Origin: Gonocerus acuteangulatus | Lineage: Eukaryota; Arthropoda; Insecta; Hemiptera; Coreidae | Assembly: GCA_946811695.1 (NCBI GenBank) | Contig: OX328128.1 | Location: 30,736,562 to 30,800,561, forward strand | Reading direction: 5' to 3' | DNA: 64,000 nucleotides | Part shown: piece after piece, positions 1 to 11,317 of the stretch | Position numbering within the stretch: the first letter of the stretch is position 1 | How the letters are laid out: each line of letters starts with the position of its first letter | Program-made: the position numbers and the translations under genes | Notes under the pieces: generated by a model | What the model saw: the letters and a program-made list of their open reading frames with translations, nothing else | Told to the model about the DNA's origin: nothing | Databases searched by the model: none

Positions 1-47
1 CTATATGAAATTATCATAATGTCAATTACATTCACTGGGTTAAGATA

Positions 48-298
48 CTTGAAGGGCCCAGTGCCAGTTGACAAAGCCACAATTAGAACAAACTGAGAAA
101 AGTGCAGTTAAAGTTAAGAAAAATCTAAGAATAAAATAGGGTTGGTGACAGAATTGACTTTAAGTGGTCCAATAATATAATTTCTGTCACCAACACAATG
201 TTTTTTTAGATTCTTCCTACCTTTAACTACAATTTTCTGAGTTTTTTCTGATTGAGGGTTAGTCACCTTTGGCATTAAGCCCTTCAATTCAGAAGCTA
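48..298. mobile_element. Foldback MITE (TTGAAGGGC ends)
   Basis: The two halves are imperfect reverse complements for about 100 bp each. The left arm begins TGAAGGGCCCAGTGCCA and the right arm ends TTTGGCATTAAGCCCTTCA. No coding capacity is credible: the reverse-strand reading frame across it is a by-product of the palindrome. A second copy of the same end begins near 63948 and runs out of the window. Confidence 0.65.
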
Positions 299-487
299 TG
301 TTCTTAATCTGTAGCTTTGGATCTTTTAGAATTAACACTTTGCTCGCAAAAAAAGGAAGATAAGTGATAAAATCCCAGCTTGAAGAGTTAATTTTTGAAA
401 AAAAAAAAAAGATTTGAAAATTTTATTCTATTTGGTAATGATAAAAAAACTATCTATGAGATCAAGATATGATTTACACAATCTGAT

Positions 488-491
<4 letters not shown>

Positions 492-541
<50 letters not shown>
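492..541. repeat. (TA)n microsatellite
   Basis: About 50 bp of uninterrupted AT dinucleotides, immediately downstream (on the minus strand) of the donor of the signal-peptide exon at 578-634, so it lies in that gene's first intron. Confidence 0.95.
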
Positions 542-545
<4 letters not shown>

Positions 546-577
546 AATAATAATAATATAAGGCCCATTAAAATTAC

Positions 578-634
578 CTGCAATTGAATGAATCCAAAAA
601 TACAAAATAGAGCAACGGCTATTTGGTTCTTCAT
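578..634 (-). CDS. Signal-peptide first exon of a secreted-protein gene (rest outside window)
   Basis: The minus strand reads ATG followed by 18 codons, MKNQIAVALFCIFGFIQLQ, ending in CAG directly followed by a GTAATT donor. The peptide is a textbook signal peptide: a Lys at position 2 and a hydrophobic core at residues 5-17. The start and splice architecture matches the first exons at 2578-2622, 48948-48992 and 61102-61146, all hydrophobic, phase 0 and ending in CAG|gt. A TATA-like box lies 44-54 nt upstream of the ATG, as in those genes. No second exon is recognisable between 1 and 577, so the gene should continue to the left of the window. That it belongs to the four-cysteine family described below is inferred from exon 1 only. 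Confidence 0.55.
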
Positions 635-675
635 AGCTATTGAAAAAGATTACTGTAAATTCTATCGGTACAGAG

Positions 676-686
676 AAATTATATAC
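676..686 (-). promoter_or_regulatory. TATA-like box for the exon at 578-634
   Basis: Minus strand TATATAATTTC, 44-54 nt before the ATG. The same spacing is seen at two other genes in the window (49036-49046 and 61193-61202). Transcription start not determinable. Confidence 0.4.
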
Positions 687-689
687 TCC

Positions 690-2510
690 ACGGATATCTA
701 ATCAAAATAGCTACTTGAAGGTAGAAAGAGGAATTGGTTTCATTATTAAATATTGAAGAGCTCTTCAAATAAATAAATAAAAAAAAAAAAAAAAACTAAA
801 TCAAGCATCTCTACTACGTTTAATCATTAAACGACTTTTTATTTCATGAAAATATGATCTTTAATTGATTTATTATTTAACAGCTTCTCAGAAACATTTG
901 AACAACTCTTACGATAATGTCAAGTTGTCAGAATTTTTTTTCCAATTCTTAAAATGATGGAGAACAGTAGTTATATCACAAACATTATGGTCTTCGGGTT
1001 TTGAACGTGTCTTAATTTTCTTTACCGACTTTTCGCCAGTCATACTGCCGGCTTCCTCAGGGTTAAGTCTGAGAATGAGGATGTTGTCTAGCTAACCCTG
1101 TATAAGTACTTGTTTTTGGGCGGTTCCGAGGGCTTTCTTCGATGATTCTGATTGGTCCGTTTCATTCTTGCTTGATCCTGATTGGTCGGCTACATCCGGA
1201 TCATTGATTGGTCCATCTTCTATCCTTCTTCTGTGTCTAGGTTTAATGAATGGTTACCACAATTTACTGAGCTTGTAGCCATCTTCGTTGTTGTAATTCT
1301 CCGGTTGTTTCACTATTTCTATTGCTTCTCTAATAACTCGCTCTTGGTAGTTTTCCATCTTGACTTGAATCTTAGCATAGGATAGCATGATTAAAAAAAA
1401 AAAAAAATAAAAAAAAAAAAAAAAAAAAAATGAATCAACAGACATGTACATTTTTGTAAATATCATTTTCAAGGACTTAGCCCCATTTTTAATGACTTGA
1501 AAAACTGTGCAAAGACCAGGACGAAGTCCCGGAAAACGTTCTACAAAAAATAAAATACCTGTGGAAATTTTGGACTTTTCTCATCATTCTGAAGATTAAT
1601 TTCCACCATTGAGCAATTCCTACAACGATTGAAGCTCGTCAGGCTGTAGCTTGAATAATTTTTCACGGCATTTAAAAAGGGGCTAAGTCTTAGAAAAAGG
1701 TTCTGAAAAAAAATAAAATGCCTGCGGATATTTTGGACTTTTTTCATCATTCTGAATTTTTTAATGTTTGCAATAGAGGTTTGCGAGCAAAAACCGAGGC
1801 CGAGTGAGTAATTTCCACCTTTGGCTAAGCAGTTATTACGTAAATAATTACGCCCAAATCTCACTCATATTCAAGATTTCTTGAGAGTAGGTTTTTACAA
1901 AATATTAAGTCCACATATTCCAATCTTTCCAAATGACACCAGCGATAAATAGTTATGGAAACGCATTAAGATGAAGCAGTTCCTCCAAACGTTTTTACAT
2001 TTTAAAATGGGAGTGTGAGAAGATGATTCGTAATAATTTAAAGGATGTGAGTATAAATTACATAAGATTTCAATCTTGTGTAAGCAATTATGGTCTACAG
2101 GCCAATTTACTCCTATTTTAAAACGATTTATTTAAATTTAAATAGAAAATCATTACCCATTACATAATATTTTCATGTTTTCTATTGCCCAATGTAGACG
2201 TTGGTTAAAACCTACTGCATAGAAAATAATTATTCAATCAATTATACATTGTCACATTTATTGCAATTATTTTAAGTGTTTCAAAATGACCTCAAGCCAG
2301 TAACAGAATCCGTGGTCAGTGGTTCGTTAACGTTTCAAACTGAACATTTGCACTAAAAGAAACATTCCACTGTCGTTCGAAGAAGATTAGTACAAGTTGA
2401 TAAAACCTCTTTGTAATGACTATATGAAAATGCCAATGTAAAGCCTTTACGTCACACATGAAATGGCTATCAGATCTACGTTAAGCCATGGATCAGAATA
2501 TTGTTAATCT
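690..2510. other. Intergenic; partial tandem duplication and CCAAT cluster
   Basis: No convincing gene. A segment with the sequence AAATACCTGTGGAAATTTTG (near 1550) recurs in diverged form near 1715, giving an imperfect tandem duplication at about 1475-1800. Three GATTGGTC words (inverted CCAAT) lie at 1150-1214. The remainder is AT-rich with poly-A runs at 1393-1430. Confidence 0.5.
1150..1214. promoter_or_regulatory. Cluster of three inverted CCAAT motifs
   Basis: GATTGGTC occurs at 1150, 1180 and 1206, about 30 and 26 bp apart. ATTGG is the inverted CCAAT core bound by NF-Y-type factors. It lies about 520-580 bp upstream of the minus-strand ATG at 634. A regulatory role is speculation; the spacing is the only evidence. 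Confidence 0.25.
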
Positions 2511-2513
2511 GTT

Positions 2514-2526
2514 TTTATATTTAAAG
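2514..2526 (+). promoter_or_regulatory. TATA-like box upstream of the gene at 2578
   Basis: TTTATATTTAAAG, 52-64 nt before the ATG at 2578, followed by a possible initiator (CCCAGTT) near 2544-2550. Predicts a short 5' UTR of about 30 nt. Confidence 0.4.
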
Positions 2527-2577
2527 ATTTGATAAATTCTTCTCCCAGTTAGGATCAATTGTTCATTCCTGGATATC

Positions 2578-5500
2578 ATGGCGAACTTACTGTCTTTGCT
2601 GTTTGGCTTAGTAATTGTTCAGGTAACATCTAGTCTGATAAGAATTTACGTAATGTATACATTTATGTCTGTTCGCGCTCAACTGTCAACAAAAATGGTC
2701 CAATTTTTACAACATTTTGCAGAAACATGTACTGTTCGAAACGAATGGTCAAATTAGTTAAGGAACAGAATCCATGGACCGGAACATTTCGTTTTCCGGG
2801 AATATACAGTGTTTCAATAACAGTTAAGCGTTAAAAGGCTATCTGGCGGAGTTGGGCATAATCATAGTCATACTTACGATTATAATCGTAATTACAAGAG
2901 TGTTTACGATTACACTTGTAATCACAACTTTGGCTAGAATTACAATCGTAATCACAACATTTCTCTGTAATTACGACTGCTATCACGGCTGCTCTGTGAT
3001 TATGTGATTTCAGGTATACCTTTAAAGGAATTTCGTCGTGCGTAATCGATAAAACATTTTCAAGGTTGAATGAAACATTTGCACAGACTCCTCAATTTCA
3101 CCCCATAGCCTCCAGGGCATTTACTCAAACAATTTCCTAGTTCGAAAAATACTAACCTACCTTCAAAGACATGAAATGCATGGAAAACCCACCAAGTCCA
3201 TATGGATACCCAACCACATAGGCAGAGAAGGGAATTAGATCGTGGAAGTGGTCGGAAAAGAGGCACACGACCTAAATTAAATTACGCCAACCCCCTTTCC
3301 TACCATTAACACATTCACTGCCCATTCAAATTTTAAAACTTCCTTAGGAGCCAACTACTTTTTATCTTATTTTCATTAATAAATAGCTAATAGTATAAAG
3401 TATAATGAGTTGAAATGCATTTTTAATGACGCTAACATCCGGTTTGAAGCACGCCCCTGGAGCCGGGGCGAGGGCACCGTGCGAAGTCTCACCCACCCCG
3501 GTAGCCGGGGCGTGGGCACCAACTCAAGTCTCACACAGTTACCTGAAATGGTTCGTATTATTGTCTTTGTAGGGCAATCCATTGAAGAAATAGCAATAAA
3601 GTGATATTATACTTATGCCCAAGTTAATATAATATGCTTTTATTGTATAAATAAATACACCATACAGGTGTAATTTATTTTGCATTATTATTTTATTTTA
3701 TTTATTTTCATTTATTCTAATTTGCTAGTCGCCTCCGTTGCGATCAAGCAACGGATACATAAATAAATTTATTTTCAATTTTCCTAAGTTATTAGTAAAA
3801 CCTATAACTATTATTTATTATCTACCTTATGGTACTAATATTTTACTAACATACTACTCTAACAATTATTTATTCTTTACTCCATTGATCGATTTTAATA
3901 AGAGTATAACAAGTACTTGCTGCAACTGAGAATTTCTTCAGATACTGCAGTTATTGCGTTCAAAGTTCAACCTATTGTGAAAGCTGTTGATCTTCTGTAG
4001 AGCAAACTACCTTGAGTGGAAATCGATTAAATCCTTTTCAATCACCTGATTGAGATAAATAAATAACCATCATTCAAGTTTAGACTTTGATCATAAACTC
4101 CACAAAACAGCCATTTCTCCATTCTACGTTTCCAACATCACAATCCATAAAGACCTTGAAATTCGTTTCGTTCAATTCCATTCCAGAATACGTTACTTTA
4201 ACTTTCTTCAGGTCAGTACAATCCACTAATCCTGAGGTTCTTAAACTTCTGCAGTCCAGGAACTCATCCTGAACAAATGTTTTCTTTTGCGGGCCCTCTT
4301 TCAAACTCAGGAATTTTGAGAATACATTTCTGGCCCACGTTCACGTTGGATTTATAATGTAATAAATATTTGTAAAAATATATCATTTGATATAATAGTC
4401 TTACATTTATAAATCACATTTTTATTAGAAGAATTAAAAACAAAAAACAGTCCGACTCGCAGGAAATTGGTGGGGGAAACATTCATCTTAGGTCTTGAAC
4501 TGAAGAGCCTTTGAGAAACGCCTTTATATGGAGCTAATGCTGCCCAAGCATGGGCGTATATAGGAAATAATTTCGGAGGGGGGGGGCGTGGGACCATTTC
4601 CAGGGTATGGAATACTAAAAATTTAGGTCTTGGAATAGTTTTAGCCAACTAAAACGCTATTACGCCTTAAATAAAATATTTTTTACAAACTAAGTAATCT
4701 TATTTAATTTATTTTTAAGGGTTTTATGACACATTTATACCATCAAATCGAAATTTCGGGGGGGGGGGGTCTGCAGATTACGCCCATGTGCCCAAGTCCT
4801 GTAACTAATGCTCAAAATCAAAATCGGCTCTTTCGTAAAAAAATGTTAGCGGTTCCAAATTAACCTGTTGGAAATCTCAATATGGAAATTATAATGGGTA
4901 ATAGGGTACTTCACAACCTTCGGTTTTAAACAGAACTGCAGAATTCTTATTTAAAGACATTCCGGTTTATTATTACGGTTATACAGTGATGCAATATGAT
5001 AGGTAGAATTCTCCTCATTAAAAATGTCTGACTCGCAGGAACTACGTCATCTTAGCGCGGTTTCGTTCCTATTCCTAGTGTCATTTGGAAAGCTTAGGGC
5101 AGTCATAGGGCCTAGGGAAATCACTTCCACCAACAGCATTGGCGTATATAGGAAATAATTTCGGGAGGGGCTGGGAAAATTTCGGGGGGGGGGGGAGCGA
5201 GACCATTTCTGGGGCATGGAATCTGAAAAATTTAGAATTTAAAATAGTTTTTGGCAACTAAAAAGCTATTTCACCTAAAATAACATTTTTACCATCAAAT
5301 TAAAATTTCGGGGGGGGGGGGGGCTGCAGCCCCCTCAGCCTCCCCTTATATACGCCCATGACCAACAGAGCCGGTGCTTCAGCACTAATGCCCTTGAAGC
5401 CATGTAGGAAAAAAAAGAAAAAAGAAGTCCAACTCGCAGGAACTGCATCATCCTAGCGTGTTCCGTTCTTATCCGAAGTGTCATTTTGAAAACTTCAAAT

Positions 5501-6699
5501 GGAGCGGTTTTGCTTTTTCTCTAAAAATGCACACATGTGTAAAAATGAATATGAAATCTGAGAAGCAACATTTCAGGCACTACGACAGGAAACTGACAAT
5601 ATCCTAAGCAGAAATTACTCATTCCGCATTCTCAAAGTTCGCTCCAGGAAATTACTAATGCAAATACGTTTATCATTATGTTATCTCATTTAACTTAAAT
5701 AATCATTTCACTGTTATATGCAATTTAAAAAACTGGCAATTAAAAATTAAGGCCAACAGACAGCAAAAAAACGTTCAAAAGAACGAAAGATCAATTGTTA
5801 TTTAAATTTTGGTTGCGTTTGGACTTAAGCAAGTACATGAAAAAAGTCTGTCACGCAGGAGTTGCATAACCAAGCTCTTTCTCATAGTGTAGCAGAGCCT
5901 GCATTCCTGAATAATTTGCTTAATATAGCCAATATAAATAAAATAAAAACATGAATAGTTCTTCTTAAAGAAAACAAATATTTTCAAACAAATTTACCAA
6001 TGTTCACTGGTTCAAATTTACCAATACATGTAAGAATAAAAGACGAAAAGATTTTCTGAAAATAATATGCAATAACGTAATATTAACATGATAAAGATGA
6101 GATATTAATATTCTCTCTCGTGCATAAGTTATGACTCCCACAAAGATAGTTCTCACGCTTTTCTAAATGATATGGATTTACAGAATTCCAGACAAATCTT
6201 TAATAAGTCAGTAAATTAAATTGATAAATGAAGTAATTCTTGTTTTGCTTCTTCATTTATCTTTGATTAGGTAGGATATTTTGAGTATATTTGATTTATT
6301 GAGGAAAAAGGTTTATTAATCAAGTTATATTAATATTTCCTTCATGAGTAATGGCATTTTTATCCATTCATTTTGAATAATAATTATGATAATCTCACAA
6401 CATTTGAGCTTCTCAGAATACAAGAAACGTCACTTTCTTAAGGAACTTAAAATGCGATTTTCTATTTATATTTTTAACCCTTATCTTTACTATGATTGTA
6501 CTAAATCTTATACAAACTACACACACACATTTATATATCGTGGAATTTTTTTGGCTGGGCAGTGGTGGTACAGCATCCAATAAGAAAACCAAGAACTCCT
6601 GGTCTCTAGTAGTCTACAGCTCCATCCTCAGTGCATAGTCGGTTCACCAGTAGACTCAGAGATATTTTGAGTCTACGGATGAACCAAATTTTGGTTTTT

Positions 6700-6760
<61 letters not shown>

Positions 6761-6813
6761 TTACATATGCATAAACTGTGATGCTCTGAGGATGGAGCTG
6801 TAGACTGCAAAAG

Positions 6814-6883
<70 letters not shown>

Positions 6884-9800
6884 AAATATGAAATACATAC
6901 ATTTTAAGAGGGGCAATTTCTTGAATCAATTAGGTAGGATCAATGAAGACATTTTTAAAGAAATCTTTCATGGGTGCGACCTCAATTGTTCCTTCCTGTC
7001 TATACCTCCTCAGACTTGCAGGAGCTGTGTTATCTTGTTTGATATAATGCTTATATCTATGTATATTCAGCCATGAACTCCCCATATCCAACGAGGTGGG
7101 CTACCTGGGATTATTATTAGACAGTAGATTCACTTGGAACCCACACACCCGACTGAAAAGACAGGAACTAAACTGGAGACACGGACTCTTATGGTGATTT
7201 CTGGGGGCTTCATAAAAACTGACAATAACAACAACAAACTAATTGTATACAAGACCATTATCCGACCTATTTGGACTTACAGACTTGAACTCAGGGGATC
7301 AACTACAACTTCTAGCATACAGAGAATACAGGCATTCCAATCCAAAGTCCTTCGCAAAATAGTCAATGTTCCTTTTGTACGTTTTCAATAAAACTCTCCA
7401 TAACAACCTCAGCATCCCTTTCATTCAAGAACTGGCAAAATCCCGTTTCCTAACCTTTCATTCCAAATTGCCTTTCCATCCTAACCCCAGAGCACAAATA
7501 CTTACCTCCCAAACCCACCCAAAAAAACTCGCCTAGAAGGCTCTAAGAGACATTGGCCTCGTGACCAGTTAACTGTCTAAAGGACAAAAGAATATTCCAA
7601 AGTAGGAAGTGCCAATATTGGTTGGCTCCTTCGAACAGTGTTATTATTATTATTATTTATTATTCAATTGTTTTTTGTATTTACTTATTTATTATTTAGT
7701 TATTTTCATTTATTTTGTTTATTATTATTATTATTTAAATATTTTTATTTTAGTTTTGTTGTTGTTTGACTTTGTTATTCTTATCAATCAATTGTATATA
7801 TTATTAATTATATTTGTGAGCAAACTTAACTAATTTACTTCACAAATGTACAGATGTAAAATAAACACATTATTAATATAAATAATAATAATAATCTATT
7901 TGATAAAGTAAAACAAAATTTAACACTTTCAAAATTTCAAGCATCGTTTCCTCCCAAGTGCTCCTTTCAAGATTTTTGCTTTAAACGTTTTTGTAGAAAA
8001 TTTATTAGGCTTTTAAATGGTCAAGCTCCATATAATACAATTTTTTAATCATCTTTGAAATAGTTAAGGAAATATTAAAACTTCTCATGTCTGTCGATAA
8101 TTTTTTTTTTTTCTTTTGTTTTAGTACTTACCCTCCTCCACATATAAATAAGATTTATATATTGTAGTTTAGGTGAATGTTAATATGTGAAAATTGTTTC
8201 AATTTATTCTGTCATTTTAGGGAACCGAAAAATAAAACTCCAGTTTCTTTATGTTTTCCTCATAAAACTTCTGGTTTAGAAATATTGTTAACCTTTTTGA
8301 TTTCATTTAACAGTTTCTGGAGAAATATAAGCGAATTTAAATAAATTGTTTCTTTGAGAACTGACATTCATTGAATCAAAATTCAAAAGAATTATTTAAT
8401 ACCTCCTTGTAATATTTCTCTAATAATCCAATAATTTTATTCAGAATTTTATTCATGAATAACAAGAACACAATGACAATGAATTTTGATTGAAATTTAC
8501 CCATTAAATAATGTACACCTTAAATATATATTAAAAAACTTACAAGACCAGTTGTAAATCAAAATTCAGTGCATGCCAGTTTAATATTATGCTGAAAATG
8601 AATAACTCAGAGTAGAAGAATATAAAAGAAAAATCTAATTCTTATTAAATTCTTTTAAAATAGATTTTAAATCCTTGGCAAAACCATGGACCGGCAAGTA
8701 CAGAAAGCAGTCGAGGGTTTTTCACCTCCGGCCGGTACCTCTATAGGCCGATGGTTTTGCCAGCCCTTGCGTGCTTTCCCTTTCAATCCCACATACTTTT
8801 GGTGCCATCGGCCACTGGGTAGCTGCCGGCCAGTTATTTTGCCAGCCCATGTGTGTCTAGCGTAAATAATCTAGCAGTCAAGGTGTTAACCTTCTCAATA
8901 GTAACAATTCATTTGTTTTAATATATTTACCTTTTTAGATTATTTATCAGGGCATTTTGTACCTTTTTATTATAATTCCATTTAAAAATACAGCTATCAC
9001 AATTTCTGAATTATGTTTGAAATGAGAAAAGATACATCATAAATGTTGACCCTTACAATATAAAATGTACATAAGTGCAGCATTGACAATAAATCCTTGG
9101 AAAATTGATTTCCATATTTTTATTGATTTTGAATATTTAAAACTTAATTTTAAAGTACCAGTTCCTTCAACAAAAACCTTTCATTCTTGTTTCATGTACA
9201 GTATAGTTTTACCTATAATTAATAGGCAAATGTTTTATTTGAACTTTGCTTTCATTGCGGATTAAAACAATATTTTGACTAAATAAGGAATGTAATATGT
9301 TATTTATTAAATGATTTAATTTTTCACAGAGCATTCAGGGCTTCGAACTCACTCAGGAGCTTGCAGGTGACAGGAGCTCAGAAGCTTTTAAAAGTGATGA
9401 TTTACAAGGTATATATTTTTTTAATGGTATTAAACGATTTTCATATATGAATGTATTGTATATAAAATTAGATGTAATATTTATAAAATTAGATTACTAT
9501 TGAAGTTTATTTCTGAAAGTATTACCACTTTCCTCCAAAGGAAAGTTACTATTTAGGTTGGATTCATGAAGAAGTTTTTGAAAAATGTCTTTAAATCTCT
9601 ATCGATCCTATGTAATAGACACCGAAAATGACCCCAATTAAAATTTTTATATAAAATATCTGTACCCCAGAGGTAAAGGACACCATGTCACAAATTTGTA
9701 ATTGTTCAGGAGAGCCAATTTTTTCCATAACTTTGAACTATTAAAATTTGTTTCTCCGTTACTTATTGAAAATGTTTAAAGAAAATTGTTCACATTGTTA

Positions 9801-10651
9801 CTGGCATTGATAGGAAATTGTAAGTATTGATCATAGTGAAACAAAACCAAGTCCTCCACAGGGTGTCTTTTTTCCCTAATGAAAACGGACCCAATTTTAT
9901 TTTTCACTGTCTTATCTTCGTTATTTTCAGGAACAGAACATAGTGCTCTATACCATTATATGGATAGAAAATTCCACAAAATAGATTAAACAGATAAATA
10001 AATAAATTGATCTATATAGATTGTTTTTCTAATCAATGAGGTACCATTTTAAAGCTTATTAAATAAGGCAACTTTTGAGGCGAAGGCAACCCTCTGATTC
10101 TACATATAGCTGGCTAAGAAAAGATTGAATAATTTAAGAAAACACTAATATCTTAAGTTCACATCCATATGGCTTTTAGTTTAGCTCTTAATTTACATGG
10201 TAGTATTTCAATACGGGTGTTTCTTATTGGAAATTTTATGTTTTATTTAAATTTTAACGTCCATTATTATTAACGAAAAATTTTAGGACGGGTTATATAT
10301 AGGTTACCACCCTTTTCTAGCCAGGTGAGAGCTGATGCTTTTCTTTTTTCTAAAGAAAAGCCATTACCCCATAGTGGGAATCAAAACCACGACCCTTGGC
10401 ACGGAGTGGCCACCGGGCCTCCTAAAATTTAATGTTGATTTTAAAAATGTGGTCGTTGTTTACAATACATTCATCTTAAATCCTGAAAACACAGTTTTTA
10501 ATATTAAAAAAAAAAAGTTTTGAAATAGTAGAATAGACAAAAGTTTGAGTAGCTCTGCTACATATTCAGATAAAACGCTCATTTCTGCTTCCCTGAACTA
10601 CAAATAAGGTGCAGAATAAACATCTAAAGTTATGACATCTCAATGCGGGAC

Positions 10652-10715
<64 letters not shown>

Positions 10716-11155
10716 GTTAACACAATATTTTGTTTCTTTCAGTTGATGTGAATAGTCTAGAGAACATCCTGCTCATGAAAGTTGTGGATATAATGTTCAT
10801 CAGACCTGCTCTTGCCCAGATACAGGAAATCACACCCAATGGATACGTCGAAGAGTGTATCAAGTTTATTCGGACGTTGAAGACGATCCCTCAGGTAGCG
10901 AAGGACGTGGCAATCGTAGTAAAGGATGCAGCAAAGGCCGGAGCAGCTGAAGTAAAGAAACTTTTCAAGTGCAGGAACCTCGAGTGCGTCAGAGCAACGG
11001 AGTACGAGATTAAGGACTTCGTCAACTCGCTTCCGGACAGATTCGAGCCTTCGCTCAAAGAAGTCAAGGATTTAGTTCTTACCGCTAAAAATGAGCTGGA
11101 AAATTGTTTGGGTATAAACAACAGCACAATGCCCTTGGAAAGCTATAGTTTGTAA
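2578..11155 (+). CDS. Secreted four-cysteine helical-domain protein, 178 aa (3 exons)
   Basis: Exon 1 is 2578-2622 ([15 protein letters not shown], phase 0, donor GTAACA). Exon 2 is 9330-9408 (acceptor TTTTTCACAG, begins SIQGFELTQ, ends phase 1 at GTATAT). Exon 3 is 10743-11155 (acceptor TTTCTTTCAG). The spliced frame is open and ends TAA. The signal peptide spans exon 1 into exon 2, with likely cleavage after QG or nearby. The C-terminal half (about residues 76-170) is predicted helical with cysteines spaced C-x37-C-x4-C-x39-C, the outer spacings being identical to the genes at 13390, 43906 and 54210. One N-glycosylation sequon (NNST) lies near the C-terminus. Family and function are unknown to me; it should be a small secreted, disulfide-bonded protein. 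Intron 1 is 6.7 kb and packed with transposon relics. An ATTAAA poly(A) signal overlaps the stop codon. Confidence 0.75.
2858..3008. repeat. Degenerate GTAATTAC/ATTACGAT-rich patch
   Basis: Roughly a dozen copies of TAATTAC-, GATTAC- and GTAATC-like words in both orientations within 150 bp, e.g. ACGATTATAATCGTAATTAC. Looks like a decayed simple repeat or satellite seed within intron 1. Confidence 0.5.
3446..3537. repeat. GC-rich duplicated segment
   Basis: Two tandem copies of a roughly 42-bp unit containing AGCCGGGGCG, GGGCACC and AAGTCTCAC: one from CCCCTGGAGCC and one from CCCCGGTAGCC. It is much richer in GC than its surroundings. Open frames cross it on both strands, but no protein family is recognisable. 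Confidence 0.5.
4080..4268 (-). CDS. Possible orphan terminal exon, Cys-containing 62-residue segment
   Basis: On the minus strand an acceptor (AACATTTGTTCAG) is followed by 62 codons and a TAA. The encoded segment starts DEFLDCRSL and ends CFVEFMIKV, with four cysteines (C-x10-C, then C-x9-C) and a probable beta-strand pattern ([16 protein letters not shown]). Codons look protein-like and unlike the flanking transposon debris. The frame stays open upstream to 4304. I do not recognise the family. No upstream exon was found on the minus strand, and no AATAAA follows the stop, so this could be a real last exon of a gene antisense within the first intron of the 2578-11155 gene, or a relic. Confidence 0.35.
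   Translation of the reverse strand, partial: DEFLDCRSLRTSGLVDCTDLKKVKVTYSGMELNETNFKVFMDCDVGNVEWRNGCFVEFMIKV
4549..4788. mobile_element. MITE with CATGGGCGTATATA ends (copy 1)
   Basis: Starts CATGGGCGTATATAGG and ends ATTACGCCCATG. Contains the family's conserved core (TATGGAATACTAAAAATTTA, AACGCTATTAC) and two oligo-G tracts after AATTTCG. One of ten copies in the window. Terminal inverted repeats are about 14 bp. Confidence 0.8.
5024..5475. mobile_element. Two family A 5' end remnants flanking a MITE
   Basis: The terminal motif CTCGCAGGAACT (as in GTCCGACTCGCAGGAACT), followed by TCATCTTAGCGCGGTT or TCATCCTAGCGTG, occurs at about 5026-5065 and 5427-5470. Each is followed by a TCATTT-type sequence typical of family A. 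The interiors are not preserved. Confidence 0.55.
5137..5360. mobile_element. MITE with GGCGTATATA ends (copy 2)
   Basis: Begins CATTGGCGTATATAGG (one change in the end) and terminates TATATACGCCCATG. Two oligo-G tracts of 11-12 G, then CTGCAGCCCCC. Same core as copy 1. Confidence 0.8.
5838..5990. mobile_element. Family B 5' end remnant
   Basis: GTCTGTCACGCAGGAGTTGC followed by GCATTCCTGAATAATTTGC and AAAACATGAATAG matches the beginnings of the longer family B copies at 17838 and 49272. Confidence 0.6.
6605..6880. repeat. Two (TA)n microsatellites bracketed by an inverted sequence
   Basis: (TA)n at about 6700-6754 and 6826-6877. AGTCTACAGCTCCATCCTCA at 6610 reappears as its reverse complement near 6790, so the first TA tract sits in the loop of an imperfect inverted repeat. 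Confidence 0.7.
7085..7560 (+). pseudogene. Jockey-like LINE reverse transcriptase, 3' fragment
   Basis: Conceptual translation shows, across frame breaks, [45 protein letters not shown] and [12 protein letters not shown]. This is the characteristic region after the RT domain of jockey-clade non-LTR ORF2 proteins. Frames are broken near 7200 and 7385, and no RT catalytic core is present. The tail runs into TTA repeats at 7641-7660, consistent with a 5'-truncated, decayed insertion. Confidence 0.75.
7661..8670. other. AT-rich intronic sequence, nothing recognised
   Basis: Low-complexity T-rich stretch to about 7830, then unstructured AT-rich DNA. No gene, repeat end or SINE seen. Confidence 0.5.
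8677..8870. repeat. Imperfect foldback element rich in CCGGC
   Basis: TTGGCAAAACCATGGACCGGC is mirrored by GCCGATGGTTTTGCCAGCCC, and a further copy TTATTTTGCCAGCCCATG follows near 8845. GC-rich island of about 190 bp in AT-rich surroundings. Probably a MITE. Confidence 0.5.
10242..10423 (-). mobile_element. tRNA-Ser-like SINE copy (SINE-S), antisense
   Basis: Reading the minus strand: a tRNA-like head (GGTGGCC...GGTCGTGGTTTTGATTCCCA), then the tail common to all copies (GAAAAGCATCAGC, CTAGAAAAGGGTGG, AACCCGTCC, ending with AACGTTAAAATTTAAAT). About 25 bp of the anticodon region is deleted. Lies in intron 2 of the 2578-11155 gene. Confidence 0.75.
10655..10714. repeat. (TA)n microsatellite next to a splice acceptor
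   Basis: About 58 bp of AT dinucleotides ending 28 bp before the acceptor of exon 3 at 10743. Confidence 0.95.
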
Positions 11156-11160
11156 TTAAA
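11155..11160 (+). terminator. Poly(A) signal ATTAAA
   Basis: ATTAAA overlaps the last base of the stop codon of the 2578-11155 gene, implying a very short 3' UTR. The minus-strand gene at 43906 shows the same economy, with AATAAA overlapping its stop region. Confidence 0.45.
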
Positions 11161-11317
11161 GTTTGTTTTTGAAAGTTAATTGATGTATTCCAAAACTGCA
11201 ATGTCCCCAAAACCTTGGCATCTTATGGAACATATAAAAGACCTTTCCTTAGAGACTAAAGGATAATGGCTGCCTGTACATAATGAACTCGAACAAAATA
11301 CAACAGTTGACAGACAT

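Noticed and set aside
114..338. Minus-strand 74-codon ORF
   Set aside because: Lies entirely within a palindromic MITE; no domain.
8403..8456. Minus-strand ATG exon with a GTATTA donor
   Set aside because: The peptide is amphipathic rather than a signal peptide, there is no TATA box at the usual distance and no partner exons.
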